Shown here piece after piece: positions 1-11,500 of a DNA stretch of 64,000 bases. Source of the stretch: Ancylostoma caninum (lineage: Eukaryota; Nematoda; Chromadorea; Rhabditida; Ancylostomatidae); assembly GCA_037903475.1 (NCBI GenBank), contig JBAJFG010000484.1:1116001-1180000 (forward strand), in the 5' to 3' direction. Positions within the stretch are counted from its first letter, which is position 1, and each line of letters starts with the position of its first letter. Both the position numbers and the translations under genes were made by a program. The notes under the pieces were generated by a model that worked only from the letters and a program-made list of their open reading frames with translations, searched no databases and was not told the DNA's origin.

Positions 1-333
1 CCACTTACTCAACTATGTAGCGTGGAGTCGAGGGTTGACTGAAGCGCATTATGATGTGCTGGATCTTCTGAAAATACCACAAACTGGATGACCATATAAT
101 CTCGGCAATATACCCGATTTCTGATGGATTTCAAATACAAATGCATGTTAAATGGGGAAACTGAAGCTGGTGTGCAGAAAAGCGACAGACTATCGGGATG
201 TGACAACAAAAAAAAACCTTGTCAAACCTTTTGACCCTGTGCCGTTTTAAGGTGCTCGTCCATTTCAGCGACGGACATGTTTAAACGACCGAATAGTAGT
301 TTAGGTATGCTGAAAATCAGAGCGAGTTCTATT

Positions 334-3300
334 TCAACGCATGCAACTTGAAATAGAGAGATCGTCCTCGTAGATGAAGGTGTGTCCGATCCCTCTCACG
401 CTGTTAGTAGAAGGGTTTAGGAAAGCTGAAAACCTGTTAGCAGTCAAGCAAGGAAGCATGCTAGGGAAAGATTGAACTCAAAAGAAACCTAATCATGACG
501 TGCGCAAATGACGCTGAATTTACTCACGCATGCATGGGTGCTGGCTTGTCGTTGAAGAACTTAAAGTCGAATTCCATCATTTTCTCCATTTGTTTCGTAG
601 TTAGTTCTTGCTTCACGTATACTAATGTTCTGAAACGTGCTTGACAAAGGATTGAAAAGCCTTTGATGAAGCTAATTAAGTCATAGTACAAAAACGAATC
701 TAAGTATAAAAAAAAAACAAATAGAACTTTTCAGAAGACATACCCATCGGTAGAACCCCTGCTATCGTTCGTTTCGTTTGCACGGTCGTTAACAATGGAG
801 GCGGAGCTAGCACCTGTACCAGGACTGGCAGAATCAAACATCTGCAAAGTTTTTATAAGGTGAATACTTGACCAATAATTATCATTCATAAAATACGTGG
901 CATAGAAGCGACCACACGAACTTTCCTTGTGAGAGTGACCGCAGGGATTGGCGTAATCTACCCGGATAATAATTGCTAGAGAATGTCGAATTTGAAACGA
1001 ACGGGTGTACTAGCCAAGGACGTAATTTGACGTGAACACACAGGTTTACAAAACCAGAAAAGCAAAAGAAAATATTCTGAGGAAAATCGAAAGAAAACAA
1101 AGTTACGAAACAAGTGCACAGCGTAACCGACACAGCACTATAAGAGACTCCCTCATGCGATCTGGTAAAAAAGCAGCAATCCCAATTCCTGCACTGCAGT
1201 GTCCTATCTACATTGACCCCTACAGCTTACGCCAATTCTGTTGCACTCAATTCGAAAAAAAAATAATTGACGTAATAATCTCAAGAGCTGTACAGACCTC
1301 AAACGAATCGTCGTTCTTTCTCTTGCGCGGATAAGGGTAATCAGGCTCAATAACTTTGCGGACAGAGCGGAAAGTTTGACATCCCTTTCGAAGGCATCTG
1401 GAAGAGAACTTTGGAAGTGCAAACGCTGTGAGATGTGTCAAGATTTGTAACTACAACGCCTTCATGGAATCGTTGCATGCAATGAATTTCCACTATTTAA
1501 AATCACAATTATCAGGACGTATTCTCTTACATTGAATACCTTTTTACTACACACTATACTCATATAATATTGAAATGATAAGGCACCTGTAAGCGGCATA
1601 TTCTCGTATCTCTCCCTTATATTTCGTCTTGCGGAGACACAATTTCATGGGATAGTTGCAAAGATGACAATGAATCTCCTCCGGCACCTCGGTAGTTTGT
1701 CCGTTGAAAGACACTATATGACCAGAAGTAGATGCATTTCCTGAAAAGGAGTTAGGAATCGCATGATAGTAGTGAACCCTTTGGAAAACAACTCAACACA
1801 CCGTCAGGTGAAGTGGAACTCGTTGGCGCCAAGCTCTCGAGGGTGACAGGACCAGACATACGTGTCGGCAAAGATTCTCGGCGATTTGAAAAACTATCGG
1901 ACCCATTGGTGAAAGTTGTATTCCCAGAAGGCTTCGACTGAACAAGGGTCATTATCAAAAGCATTAAATTTGAAAGGCATGACGGTAAACGCGCTTACCA
2001 CAACTCCGCTTTTTGCCTTCATAGCAGCGAGTGCTTCAGCAAGAGTCGGATTGAGTTGGTCGAGAGTCAGATTGTTATTCATTAGTTGAGAGCTTGACGA
2101 GCGAGGCCTACGAATACCTATTGCTCCACCAAGAGTCAGCGGTGGATACCTCGTGGATGACGTTGAAACACCGTCTAAATGTGTTATCATCTTCTCAAAT
2201 TCGCAGCAAAACCGTAGGTATTTGTGCAGCAACTAACTTAATGTATGCTTTACCTGATACAATACTACCAAGTTGGCCAAGGCGAGCATTCGACCGTGGA
2301 GAGATCTCCTCAGGTGAAGACGAAATATGGGTGCTGGACGACGAAGATAATGAAATAGGTTGAACTGCTTCAGATGACAAGTCCGAGGAGTAACCAACGC
2401 CATTTTCAAGAGCCTAAAACGACCAAGAATTATTGGGAAGAACACACTAAAATGACTCATCTTCTCACAACTCATGAAAAAACGGATGAAATGGAGAGCC
2501 GAATTTTACTTCTCGCTGAGTTCCTGCTCTACAATTCTAAAGTAACTCTACCCCTACAAGGAAAAATGAGTTGCGAAAGTGCCATCCACGGGAATATTGC
2601 CAAAAAAGCTCCGTTCCCGATAACGGGAACTAGCCAAAACGATATGTAAAAAATAGTTCAGAAAATCAGACATCTTAAAAGCGAGAGAGAGAGGTGCCTT
2701 GGAACATCTCTGCTGCACTGCGCAGGTTAAACGTGGAAAGATATTCATGCTTGCGGCGCGTCAAAGTTTACGCGCCTCTCCAAACTCCACGAAGTTTTCG
2801 CGCCAACCCGAAGCGGCGAAAGTGGAAACGCGGTTTGTTCGCGCGGCAGTCGCAACGGCAGAACTGGGAACAGTGCTGACCTGCCAGGATTTCTTTTCTA
2901 CCTTCCTTCTTTGCACTGTGCATCGGTGCGTAAACTTTGACGCGCCGCAAGCATGAATAACTTTTGATATAACGTGCACAGGGTGCTGCGCGAGCGCAAT
3001 GCGGCACCACCATGCAAGCGCGGGAATTCTTGTCTCATGTCAAACTGTATAAGTGCTTATCTTCTGTAGAAGCAAAACTTCCTCAAGCACTAGTACTGCA
3101 GTACTTTAGCCATTCACTTCATTTTTCAACGATTGCTATAATAGAACGATGCCCCGCATCGGCTGTGGAAATATAAAATGTGACTGCTTGGGGAGGCTCT
3201 TACTGATGAAGAAATCAAGCAAATCATGGCTTGATATTTCCTTCATCATCCATTTTGCTGCATTACGGACAAATTAAAAGAGCAACTAACCAAACTAACC

Positions 3301-5595
3301 ATATCATCAGTTGGAATTGCATAATTGCTATCCAGTGGCGTAAGCTCTCGTTCCAGCAATGGGGGAGTTTCTTCCACCTCCATTGGTGGGGCGAAGTAGT
3401 TCACAAGCTGAAAACAAGTGTACATTTGATATAATTTTTTTATATTTGTGCTCAACTACAGCTTGCAATTCTCCTATGGTCTAGTGACCTAAAGTATCCA
3501 GGTATCCTTAATGCTAATGATGATGATCTATCATTATGAACTACCGGCGAACAGGTCAAAACTGGTTTTTTCGGGTAAGGGTCAACAAACGAGTCATTTT
3601 ACAGGTAGGTACGTGAAATCATCTAGCGAATTTATAGAGCATATAGAAAACGATAGCTAGGCATTTCAAGCGTGCAAGCGACTGAAGCCAGATCGATCAG
3701 CTAGCAATAATTGATTGATCGCCTGATAGGGAGATCGTTTACAGTACTCGACACAAAGACATAGCTGAATTAGATTTTTTACTTCTGGTCATGTTAATAC
3801 AGGATTAGGATGTAAGGACAGAATCCACCCTTTCCACGGATCAGTTCCAGAACCCCTTCCAAAGCTGACCAAGCCTATCATGATCTGCCCGTCAATATAT
3901 CCAATCGATGCTGCGCGCGAACATCGACGGCTTGGCCAGAATACGCTCGTACGCGCCACTGTCCATACGCATTTCTGCTGTCTCACTTACTTCACTAACA
4001 TCTTTATTACTGGTATTACTGGTGGACTTCAGCCAATTTGAAAATGTTATCGGAACCACAGCTGCAGCTTACAGCGCTGGTGAGCTAGCCAAAAATCCCG
4101 GATCCCGCCGGACATTTTGAACAACTTTCACCAATCATTTTCCCAGCAACATCCACTAGTTCTAAAACTACTTGATGCTCTCAATAAGTTGTTTTCAGCA
4201 ACGTGGTCGTGATGTCGAGCAAAGAAGCCGAGGACTGTCTCTCAGCAGTTTCTATAAGGGGGACAGTGACTCTAACGAGCAGACTGACATGTAAGTGATT
4301 GTTGTTTGTAGCTGTAGGAGCTAAAATTATAAATATTAAGCTTTACTGTAAGAGTTAAGTATCCTGATCACCTTTATGCATAGTTGAACTTCCTATCGAA
4401 GATATTCTTGTTTCCAGTTGTTAGCGCTTTACAAAAAATAATAACGATCGAAACGGTCGCATCACTTCTTTCATGAGGTCCCTGCGCGCTTATGGGGTAC
4501 ATTTGTATGTAGAAAATCACGCATGTGGTAGTGAGAATAACTAAAAAGTGCGGGCAAAAAATTAGGGAACCTCAAGGTTTTGATCGCTGAGTTATCTCAA
4601 ATTATACTATCTATGCGCTAGGTTTTCAATAACCAGTTGGCAAAAATCCTAGAAGGGTCCGGAAGCTAGGATCTTGGTGCAGCCACATTTACTGATTTCC
4701 TTCCCGTAGCTAAGAATTACTGTTTTCGAAGCAATTTACAGCTTTGAAAGCTATGCCAACTTTTTGCTCTTGTACTTGCAGAAATAGCAATGATGTAGCC
4801 GTTTCGAGCTTCCAGCTCACATTCTTGAAGTGTGGTCAAAAAATGAGACCTTCCTTGTTAACGCTATCCTTTCAGCATAAGGGCGTTCTCCGATGTTTCC
4901 TTAGCTGCTGATTATCCCATGAATAACAAAGGACGGTATATGATGCCTAGAGCATTAAGCGATGGGAGTTTTGGGAAAAGTTTCCGTAAGAAGATCAAGA
5001 AAGTGGTCAAACAGGAGCGCAGGTATGCTTGGTACCTTTTCCTTACAAGTTTTCTTTTCTTTGACTCTTCTTTTTTTCTTGATTTTGTTCCTTTTGTAAC
5101 TTGTAGCTCCACAAAAAAAAAAAACTAAAATGAATCGGAAATATAACTCACTGCTAGTAGAAGTTCGTTGGGGGTTAGAGTCTTCGTCACATCCGTATCC
5201 TCCGATATAGTGTTGGTGGCGAGAGCACAACGCAAGGTACGTGGGGCCACGTAGATTTGGGGACCTTGTCGGACGGTGACCATTTTGCTTACATGTATCT
5301 CCAGCGAATCTTTCGACTCTGCATCTAATTCCTTGTTCGTCCCTTCCTTGCACTCACTAAGCGCGAACAGCTGGTCGTGTGCGTTGTCCACTTCTTCCTT
5401 GTGTTGTTCTGGACTACATGAGTCCTTTGTAGGACTGCAGTTCTGGCTTACGTGCCATTCTGTGTCCACATCCTCCTTGATGATATGATTCGTGTGGACA
5501 GGAGAGAGTTGCGAGTTTTTCTTGCTACTGGACAGAATCCTTGGTATACTACGGCGCACTTTGGTAACTGAGGTAGACATGTCCATTCTGGCCAT
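334..5595 (-). CDS. Ser-rich nuclear-type protein with a transposase-like zinc ribbon (10 exons, 514 aa)
   Basis: Exons read right to left: 5152-5595, 3300-3407, 2254-2413, 1999-2174, 1802-1937, 1587-1740, 1298-1397, 744-841, 528-629, 334-400. Phases agree at every junction and the total is 515 codons including TGA. The start ATG at 5595 lies about 20 bases inside an exon whose acceptor (TTTTTTCAG) ends at 5616. The N-terminal half is Ser/Thr/Glu-rich without recognised domains. Exons 6-7 encode C366-x2-C369 followed by C394-x4-C399, with Met-Lys-Leu after the first pair and SVRK after the last. This is the layout of the N-terminal zinc ribbon of ISXO2/Merlin (IS1595/IS1016-type) transposases. 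A KR-rich tract follows. No DDE catalytic domain is present, so a host gene with a captured or convergent DNA-binding ribbon is inferred. Exon 4 uses the acceptor ACATTTAG ending at 2175; nearer AG sites break the frame. Intron 1 (3408-5151) contains three plus-strand exons of the neighbouring gene. I do not recognise a named orthologue. Confidence 0.72.
2742..2959. mobile_element. MITE with perfect 32-bp terminal inverted repeats
   Basis: Bases 2742-2773 and 2928-2959 are perfect reverse complements over 32 bp, beginning TATTCATGCTTGCGG. The 218-bp element is GC-richer than its surroundings and sits in intron 2 of the minus-strand zinc-ribbon gene. Its near-palindromic nature produces spurious overlapping ORFs on both strands. 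No target-site duplication is evident. It is non-autonomous, with no coding capacity. Confidence 0.85.
4022..4032 (+). promoter_or_regulatory. Splice acceptor just upstream of the EGG-like start codon (possible SL trans-splice site)
   Basis: The sequence GTGGACTTCAG ends 11 bases before the chosen ATG at 4044, and no upstream exon was found. In nematodes an acceptor this close to an initiator ATG usually marks spliced-leader addition. A cis-spliced 5' UTR exon is the alternative. Confidence 0.45.
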
Positions 5596-8500
5596 GCTCC
5601 CAGTTAAGCCAATATCTGAAAAAAGGAACAGTTATCTTACAACGAGCACTGATGGCGGCAATACCTTACAACGAGTGAGAACGCACACAATATTTTCAAC
5701 ACTAGAGAAAAGGAGGAGAGATTTTAGTGCTGAATTAACATCAGTATCGCTATGAAAGCCCCACAATTTTGTGCCAGGGAAACGCCGATGGGAGGGGGAG
5801 CTAGAGGGCCGTTTAGTGAACGTGACCTCCCAAGGTGCATGAGGAGGTCGGAGGTATAGATCACAGCGGTGCTGCGGTTGCGCCGCGACAACACTGTTCG
5901 ATATGAGAGGCGTATGAGTCAGGATCCCCATAACTGTGTGTTAGGAATATCGATTTGCTGAGAAGGAGTACTGCATTAAATACTAAATGCATCGTCACAT
6001 AAACGAAGGAAATTTCCAGCGGTTAGAAACCGATGAAAGACGTGCTGATTCGAGCTGGTATGGAGTGTGCTCCAATCGCAACAATGGTGGACCGACTTAC
6101 ATTAAATCAATCTCTGAAGTGGGAGAAAGGACACCCCAGGAATTGTAAAAGATGGAAGCACAGCCGATAGGGATTGACGCTAGATGTTGTTCATGTGGCT
6201 AGGACCGTGTTGCCGAAAAAGAGGAGAATGTTTAAGAGAAAAGCCGGCATTCACAGCTGATTCTCATTCACTTTTCTGACCTTATCTCGCTTTGAAGTTT
6301 CGTACTTTAACAAGTCTATGAGTTGTTCAAAATGAACACGAATGAATTTAGTTTAAAAGTAGGCAGTAAGTAGAGCAGTCGAACTTTGACAAGCAAAGCC
6401 TGGAAAGGAGTGTTCATGTCATCTTTCTAGCACCCTAAATCACATTGAACTGAAAAGTTCACCCTGATTGTGAATTCAGAAATCCATGGTTAATAGGGAT
6501 AGCCGCAGCCAACATTTCCTTCCCACTAATTCAAATCAAAACCGAATAATCAAAAGCGCTCCTCCATCGTTGTCACTGCCCGTCTACCAAAAAAAGCAAA
6601 CTGTTCTACTTAAAAAAAGTATTCACCTGGCACGAAAAAGTAATAATTTTTGCTTTGGAATGACCCGACCTTGTAGAGGATAGAGATGGGGGCTGGCGCA
6701 TAGTGCATTTTGCCCTCGCAGCGAGCAATCGATAATGTAGATCATGCGTGCGATTACCAGCGCGGTGCTTGCCACGAATACGATAAGGCAAAGCGGAGCT
6801 GTGTTAGGATTTTCTTGTTGTAGCTTTACAATGCGTAGAAAATCTGCAGAATTTTCCATGACTGATCAATAAATTAAGGGTGAAACAAAATTGTCTTTCG
6901 ATAGAATAAAAAAAACGCGATTATCTGAAATTGACTTTCGATTCACAGGTCTGGACCACCTTGTGAACGTTGGCGAAGGGCCATGAAAAAGAATGATTGG
7001 TCAGTCGGATGTTCAGGGTTAGGGTTTCACAATGCCACAAGGATTCAGTGAATTACTGAATGGTGCCAGAACCAGAGAAAATGATGTAGCTGTAGTGCGA
7101 GTTACGGAAAAAGAAAACGAGGTAGTACTGCGTACATGACCGCTGAGCCGTTTGTGCCTAAGGTGGAGAATTGTGGTCAAGGTCAGAGGGGTCTCCTTCT
7201 GACCTACGCTTTCCCGCCACGTTAAGAGAGGTCGCTCGCCGTGACTCTAGGTGCTGTCGCAGAATGGCTTTGAAGCAAGATCCTTGGAAGGGCATTATTG
7301 ATTGAGAAAAGTCAATGAGCTTGCCAGGATTCTCTTGCTTGAATTTCTGAAAGATGGCCTCATGCTACGAAATTCTAGAGGATATGAAGTTTGCAAAATT
7401 TCGTTCGTTTCTCTATACGAAAATACTAAGCATTTACTTCTGAACTTTATGCGTATACGATGTGACTGTAGTTAAGCTCATTTGTTTCATTGAAGGAAAA
7501 TTCAAGTATAAATCACAATTATGGTGATTAAATTTCCTTACTATAACAGACCACTGGTAAGGAATGTGTGGATAAGGAACGAAAGTTTCCATATGCTGAT
7601 ATAAGTTTAAACGTAGCAATGGTCTATATGAATCACTGCTATTTTGTCAAAAACGAAGACTAGAATATAGAAGAGAATGGGTGTGAGGTGAATAGTGTTG
7701 TTCCATTGCCAGTGACGCGAATGAAGGCCGGCCGGCGGGGCCGGGAAAAGGGCGAATCGATCGATGGAAGATCATTCTCCAGCGCGCCGGGTGCCTGATT
7801 AGTATACGAGATTACCACTAATCGATTTTCGAAACTGAGGTTGCATTGAGGAGTCTTACCGACGATTTGAGAAATTGTAAGATATATCCATACTTGGCTT
7901 CTCCCTGATGGATAAGCTGTCTAACTCAGGTGTTTTCATGCTTAATCAACCCAAATGTTACTCGCCATCCAGTGGTGTTTTCTGTTCATGCCTGGGTAAA
8001 GTTAGTATTGCCGGGATTAAGGAGGTGGAATCTCTCAACTGAGTGCTGCCCAAAAAAAAAAGCTGCTAAGATCTCATGTAGGTTGTACTTCTTCGTTGTT
8101 TTTAGCTGCAGTAATTTTGAAATTTAAGCAGTTTAGTCCTCAGAAAGGGCAAGTGTTGCTCCTTATTGGAGGAGTGATCACGTGATATCATTGAACGTTT
8201 GACGTCTCGAAGAAAAAAAAACACTTGATGTGAATCACTGTTTAACATACTAATACCTGACAAAGGGACACAATGCGAAAATACGGTGGATCGCCTACCT
8301 CTGGAGCAACTAATTCATGATTGATAAAGTTTGTTAAATGATAGAAAATCATAAGAGGTTTGTATTTCAAAATACAGAGCGCCCTAAAAATGATGTTCAC
8401 ACTGTTTGGACTTTATTAACTTTAAACCAACCAACGGGAGGCTTAAGTTGGCTCACGTAGGAATTTTCTTAGGGTTATGAGCAACTAGTCCCCAAGTACT

Positions 8501-11500
8501 GTGTTAAGCTGTTTGATATATATGCATTTGGCACTGTGATAACAACCAAGATCTCGCGATTTACCATCGATAGATTTCTACCTACGAGGGCAATCTACGG
8601 AAAATGATGAATACTACAAAACCGCATACGCTTGGTGCCATGAGAGATGCCATTGTAACTGCCTGTAATTCCATTCCCACAGAAATCGTCGTGGATGTTC
8701 GTCTATCAGTGGCGTTACAGATGATGTACTGCTGTCAACACCACTGTACTGTTGGAACACCTCTGACTGGAAGGCAAATAAGACCAAGAAAGTTCATGTT
8801 TGCTTTTATTTGTGGTGGAGTTTGAAGTTCCAAGAGTGTAAACAATATTTTGAGACAATACGTTAAAGTGTTGCAGTATCTTCTTTTGCTTAGTGGGATG
8901 TAGGTTGTAGTTCCTAATGTAAAAAACAAATCTGAGCCCAGATTCAAGCTCATGGTGGACAAGAATATTCAACACTATACTTGCTGATTAAAATCCAGAA
9001 CGCATTTGTCAACGTTATTTTCACCATTCTTGATCTTAGCTTTCTTGCTAATGTGGCAGAAAGTACACCCGTGTGGCTGTGTTAGGCTGGCTATATGGCT
9101 ATTTCGAAGCCACCTATCACCGGCCGCACGAGCTGCCAATGTAGAAGTCACCTGTTTTTTCTACTGTGTACTGCTTGTGCAAAAAATGGATTAAAATAGT
9201 TCCTCACATATAGTGTAAATATTTCTTTGGAGAGGGGTGATTTTTTTTTGGGGGGGGGGGGGGAGGAGGAGGGAGACTCCGCCTCCACTTTATACAAGGA
9301 AAGGTATGAAAGGCAGTTATTCAAACTGGTATGGCTGGTTTCGCACCATACCTTTATTCCTTTTCGTAGATTCAGACCTTCTTTGGAGTTTAGGTACATC
9401 TGCTGTGTGTTCCACAACCTATGGAATTTTTTTCGTGCGGTTTTGTCAGAAGCATTCAAATTGTTTCTATAACGACATACATATAGTATTTATCTATTTG
9501 TTCGTTTTTCTTTTCTTTTCTTCATGATATTTCAGACATCGAACTTCTCATTCACGAGATAGCAGCATCGAAGTTCCTAGGGGAGCACCAACTATGGCCC
9601 GCGGTAAAAACAAAAAAGTATTTCTTGAAAGCTTTGTAATTTGACAACTCAATGGACTGCAATAGTAGCTTTTTTTTTGTAGAACTTCTCGCAATTGATT
9701 TCCTCCCTCTACAATGATTCAAAGAATGCAACGTGTCTAAATGAAACTCAACGTCAGATCAAGGTGGCTTTTTACGCTCTTCACATCTTACACTGCCGCT
9801 ATACTCCACCTGGAGCGCAGCACTCTCTGTCGTCTTGATCGGTACGTCCTGTAATAGCGACATCAGGGAGAGTCTGCCCAAAACTGAATAGGTCACGGAG
9901 CAAATGTTGCTGGCTAAGGAGACACACGGTGAGGTGCTCGAGGTTGGGTAAAGCGGTAGCTTTAGCATTTTCGCTCTGATCGGTCAACGTTTTGGTTATC
10001 AGGAAACGAGAATGAGGCTTTTCGCTGCTCGCACTGCCATTGATGTCCACCCGAAGCTAATCTTGTGCACAAAACAGAAATTAACCAAGGAATTACGTGA
10101 GCCGAAGGTAATTGGATGTTGATCATCAATTATTCCAATACGACACCTCTTTCTTGATTTCTCTTGAAGGGAATTTCTGTCTGATTTTTGAGGTTTTTTA
10201 GAGTGCCGGTGACCGCTCACCCGGTGTGTTTTCATTGCATGCAGCTCAAATACTAGATACTAACGATGTAAGTACTTATACAGTTACGGTTGTTACTGTG
10301 CGTATTACCTTTGTAATTTTTTGCTCAAGGATGGACGTTGAGAAAAGTTCACACTCTGAGTATATTCACTAGAAAGTCCAGAAGGAGGTGAAGCAAAGAA
10401 CATCAGATGATTTGCATTTTTTATTGATGGTGCTAGCGACGTTTATTCCTTAAGATCTGCAGCTCGTCTCAAGATGTTAGCACTGTTTGAGCTTTATAAA
10501 CACAATGCAGATAAAACTGTGCATGGACATTTCACGTTATACAGCTGGTGAGCAGTGTGAATGCCGTTGGCAGCAATATGTACATCGTCTGCAACGTAGT
10601 AAGAACATATCGACGAACATCACCTATGATTTTTTATGGGGATGGAAATGGAGGCTATCACAATCACATCTGTCAGTGAAGTACCAAGTGTCTGTGTTTT
10701 TGCATTGACCACTAGTTTTTGATATAATTCTTCGGAGTTACTAAATTAACAGTTTCAAGTCGAGAGACAATTGTATATCTCATCGAGGCACCAAGTGTCT
10801 GTGGTGTTCTCGTTGGGTAGTCCATTTCGCGACGAAAGTTTTATCCAGAAGTGAACGTGCCCTGGTGTAAATTAGAGACAGTCATAATCACATCTCTCGT
10901 AGCATCAAATAAACCAACTCTGCCACCTTGTTTCGTACGCTCGAAGCTTTAGTTCCAGAAAGTGGCAGAAGGTCTGCAGCCATGTGTACGCCCACAGTTT
11001 CTATATGACCTTGAAAAATTGCATGCTTGGTATTGTGCTTGTTGAAGTTATTAAGGTTCAGACAGTGTAAACTTTATTTTGTTACACTCTGTGAAATATT
11101 AAAATTATATTGCAAACACTCGTTTTTCAATTTTTCCTCAAATGTTTAGATGTAATTTATTGTTTACTCACGGATTTTCAGGGCCATGACAATGTGGTGG
11201 ATCGAGCACCAGGTGGGTGAACACTGTTTCTACTAAATTCTGGAAATGTGTTGCAAAGCATTGTTGTTTAACGAAAATATTCTCAAGTCCAAGTATCGGA
11301 TGCAAGGATGCGGCAACTTGTAGCCCAATGCCGAAGTGATCCAGAACTGGTACAGAATCTCTTATATGAGCCTCAGTGAGTGGACTGCTGTTTTAAATTG
11401 CGTACGTAGCACTTACGATTCTTTAAAGATATGATGACAAATGGAAAAACTGCTATACTGATGTGTTCCTCGTGGATGAGGGAAAGAAAATCGTGAAACC

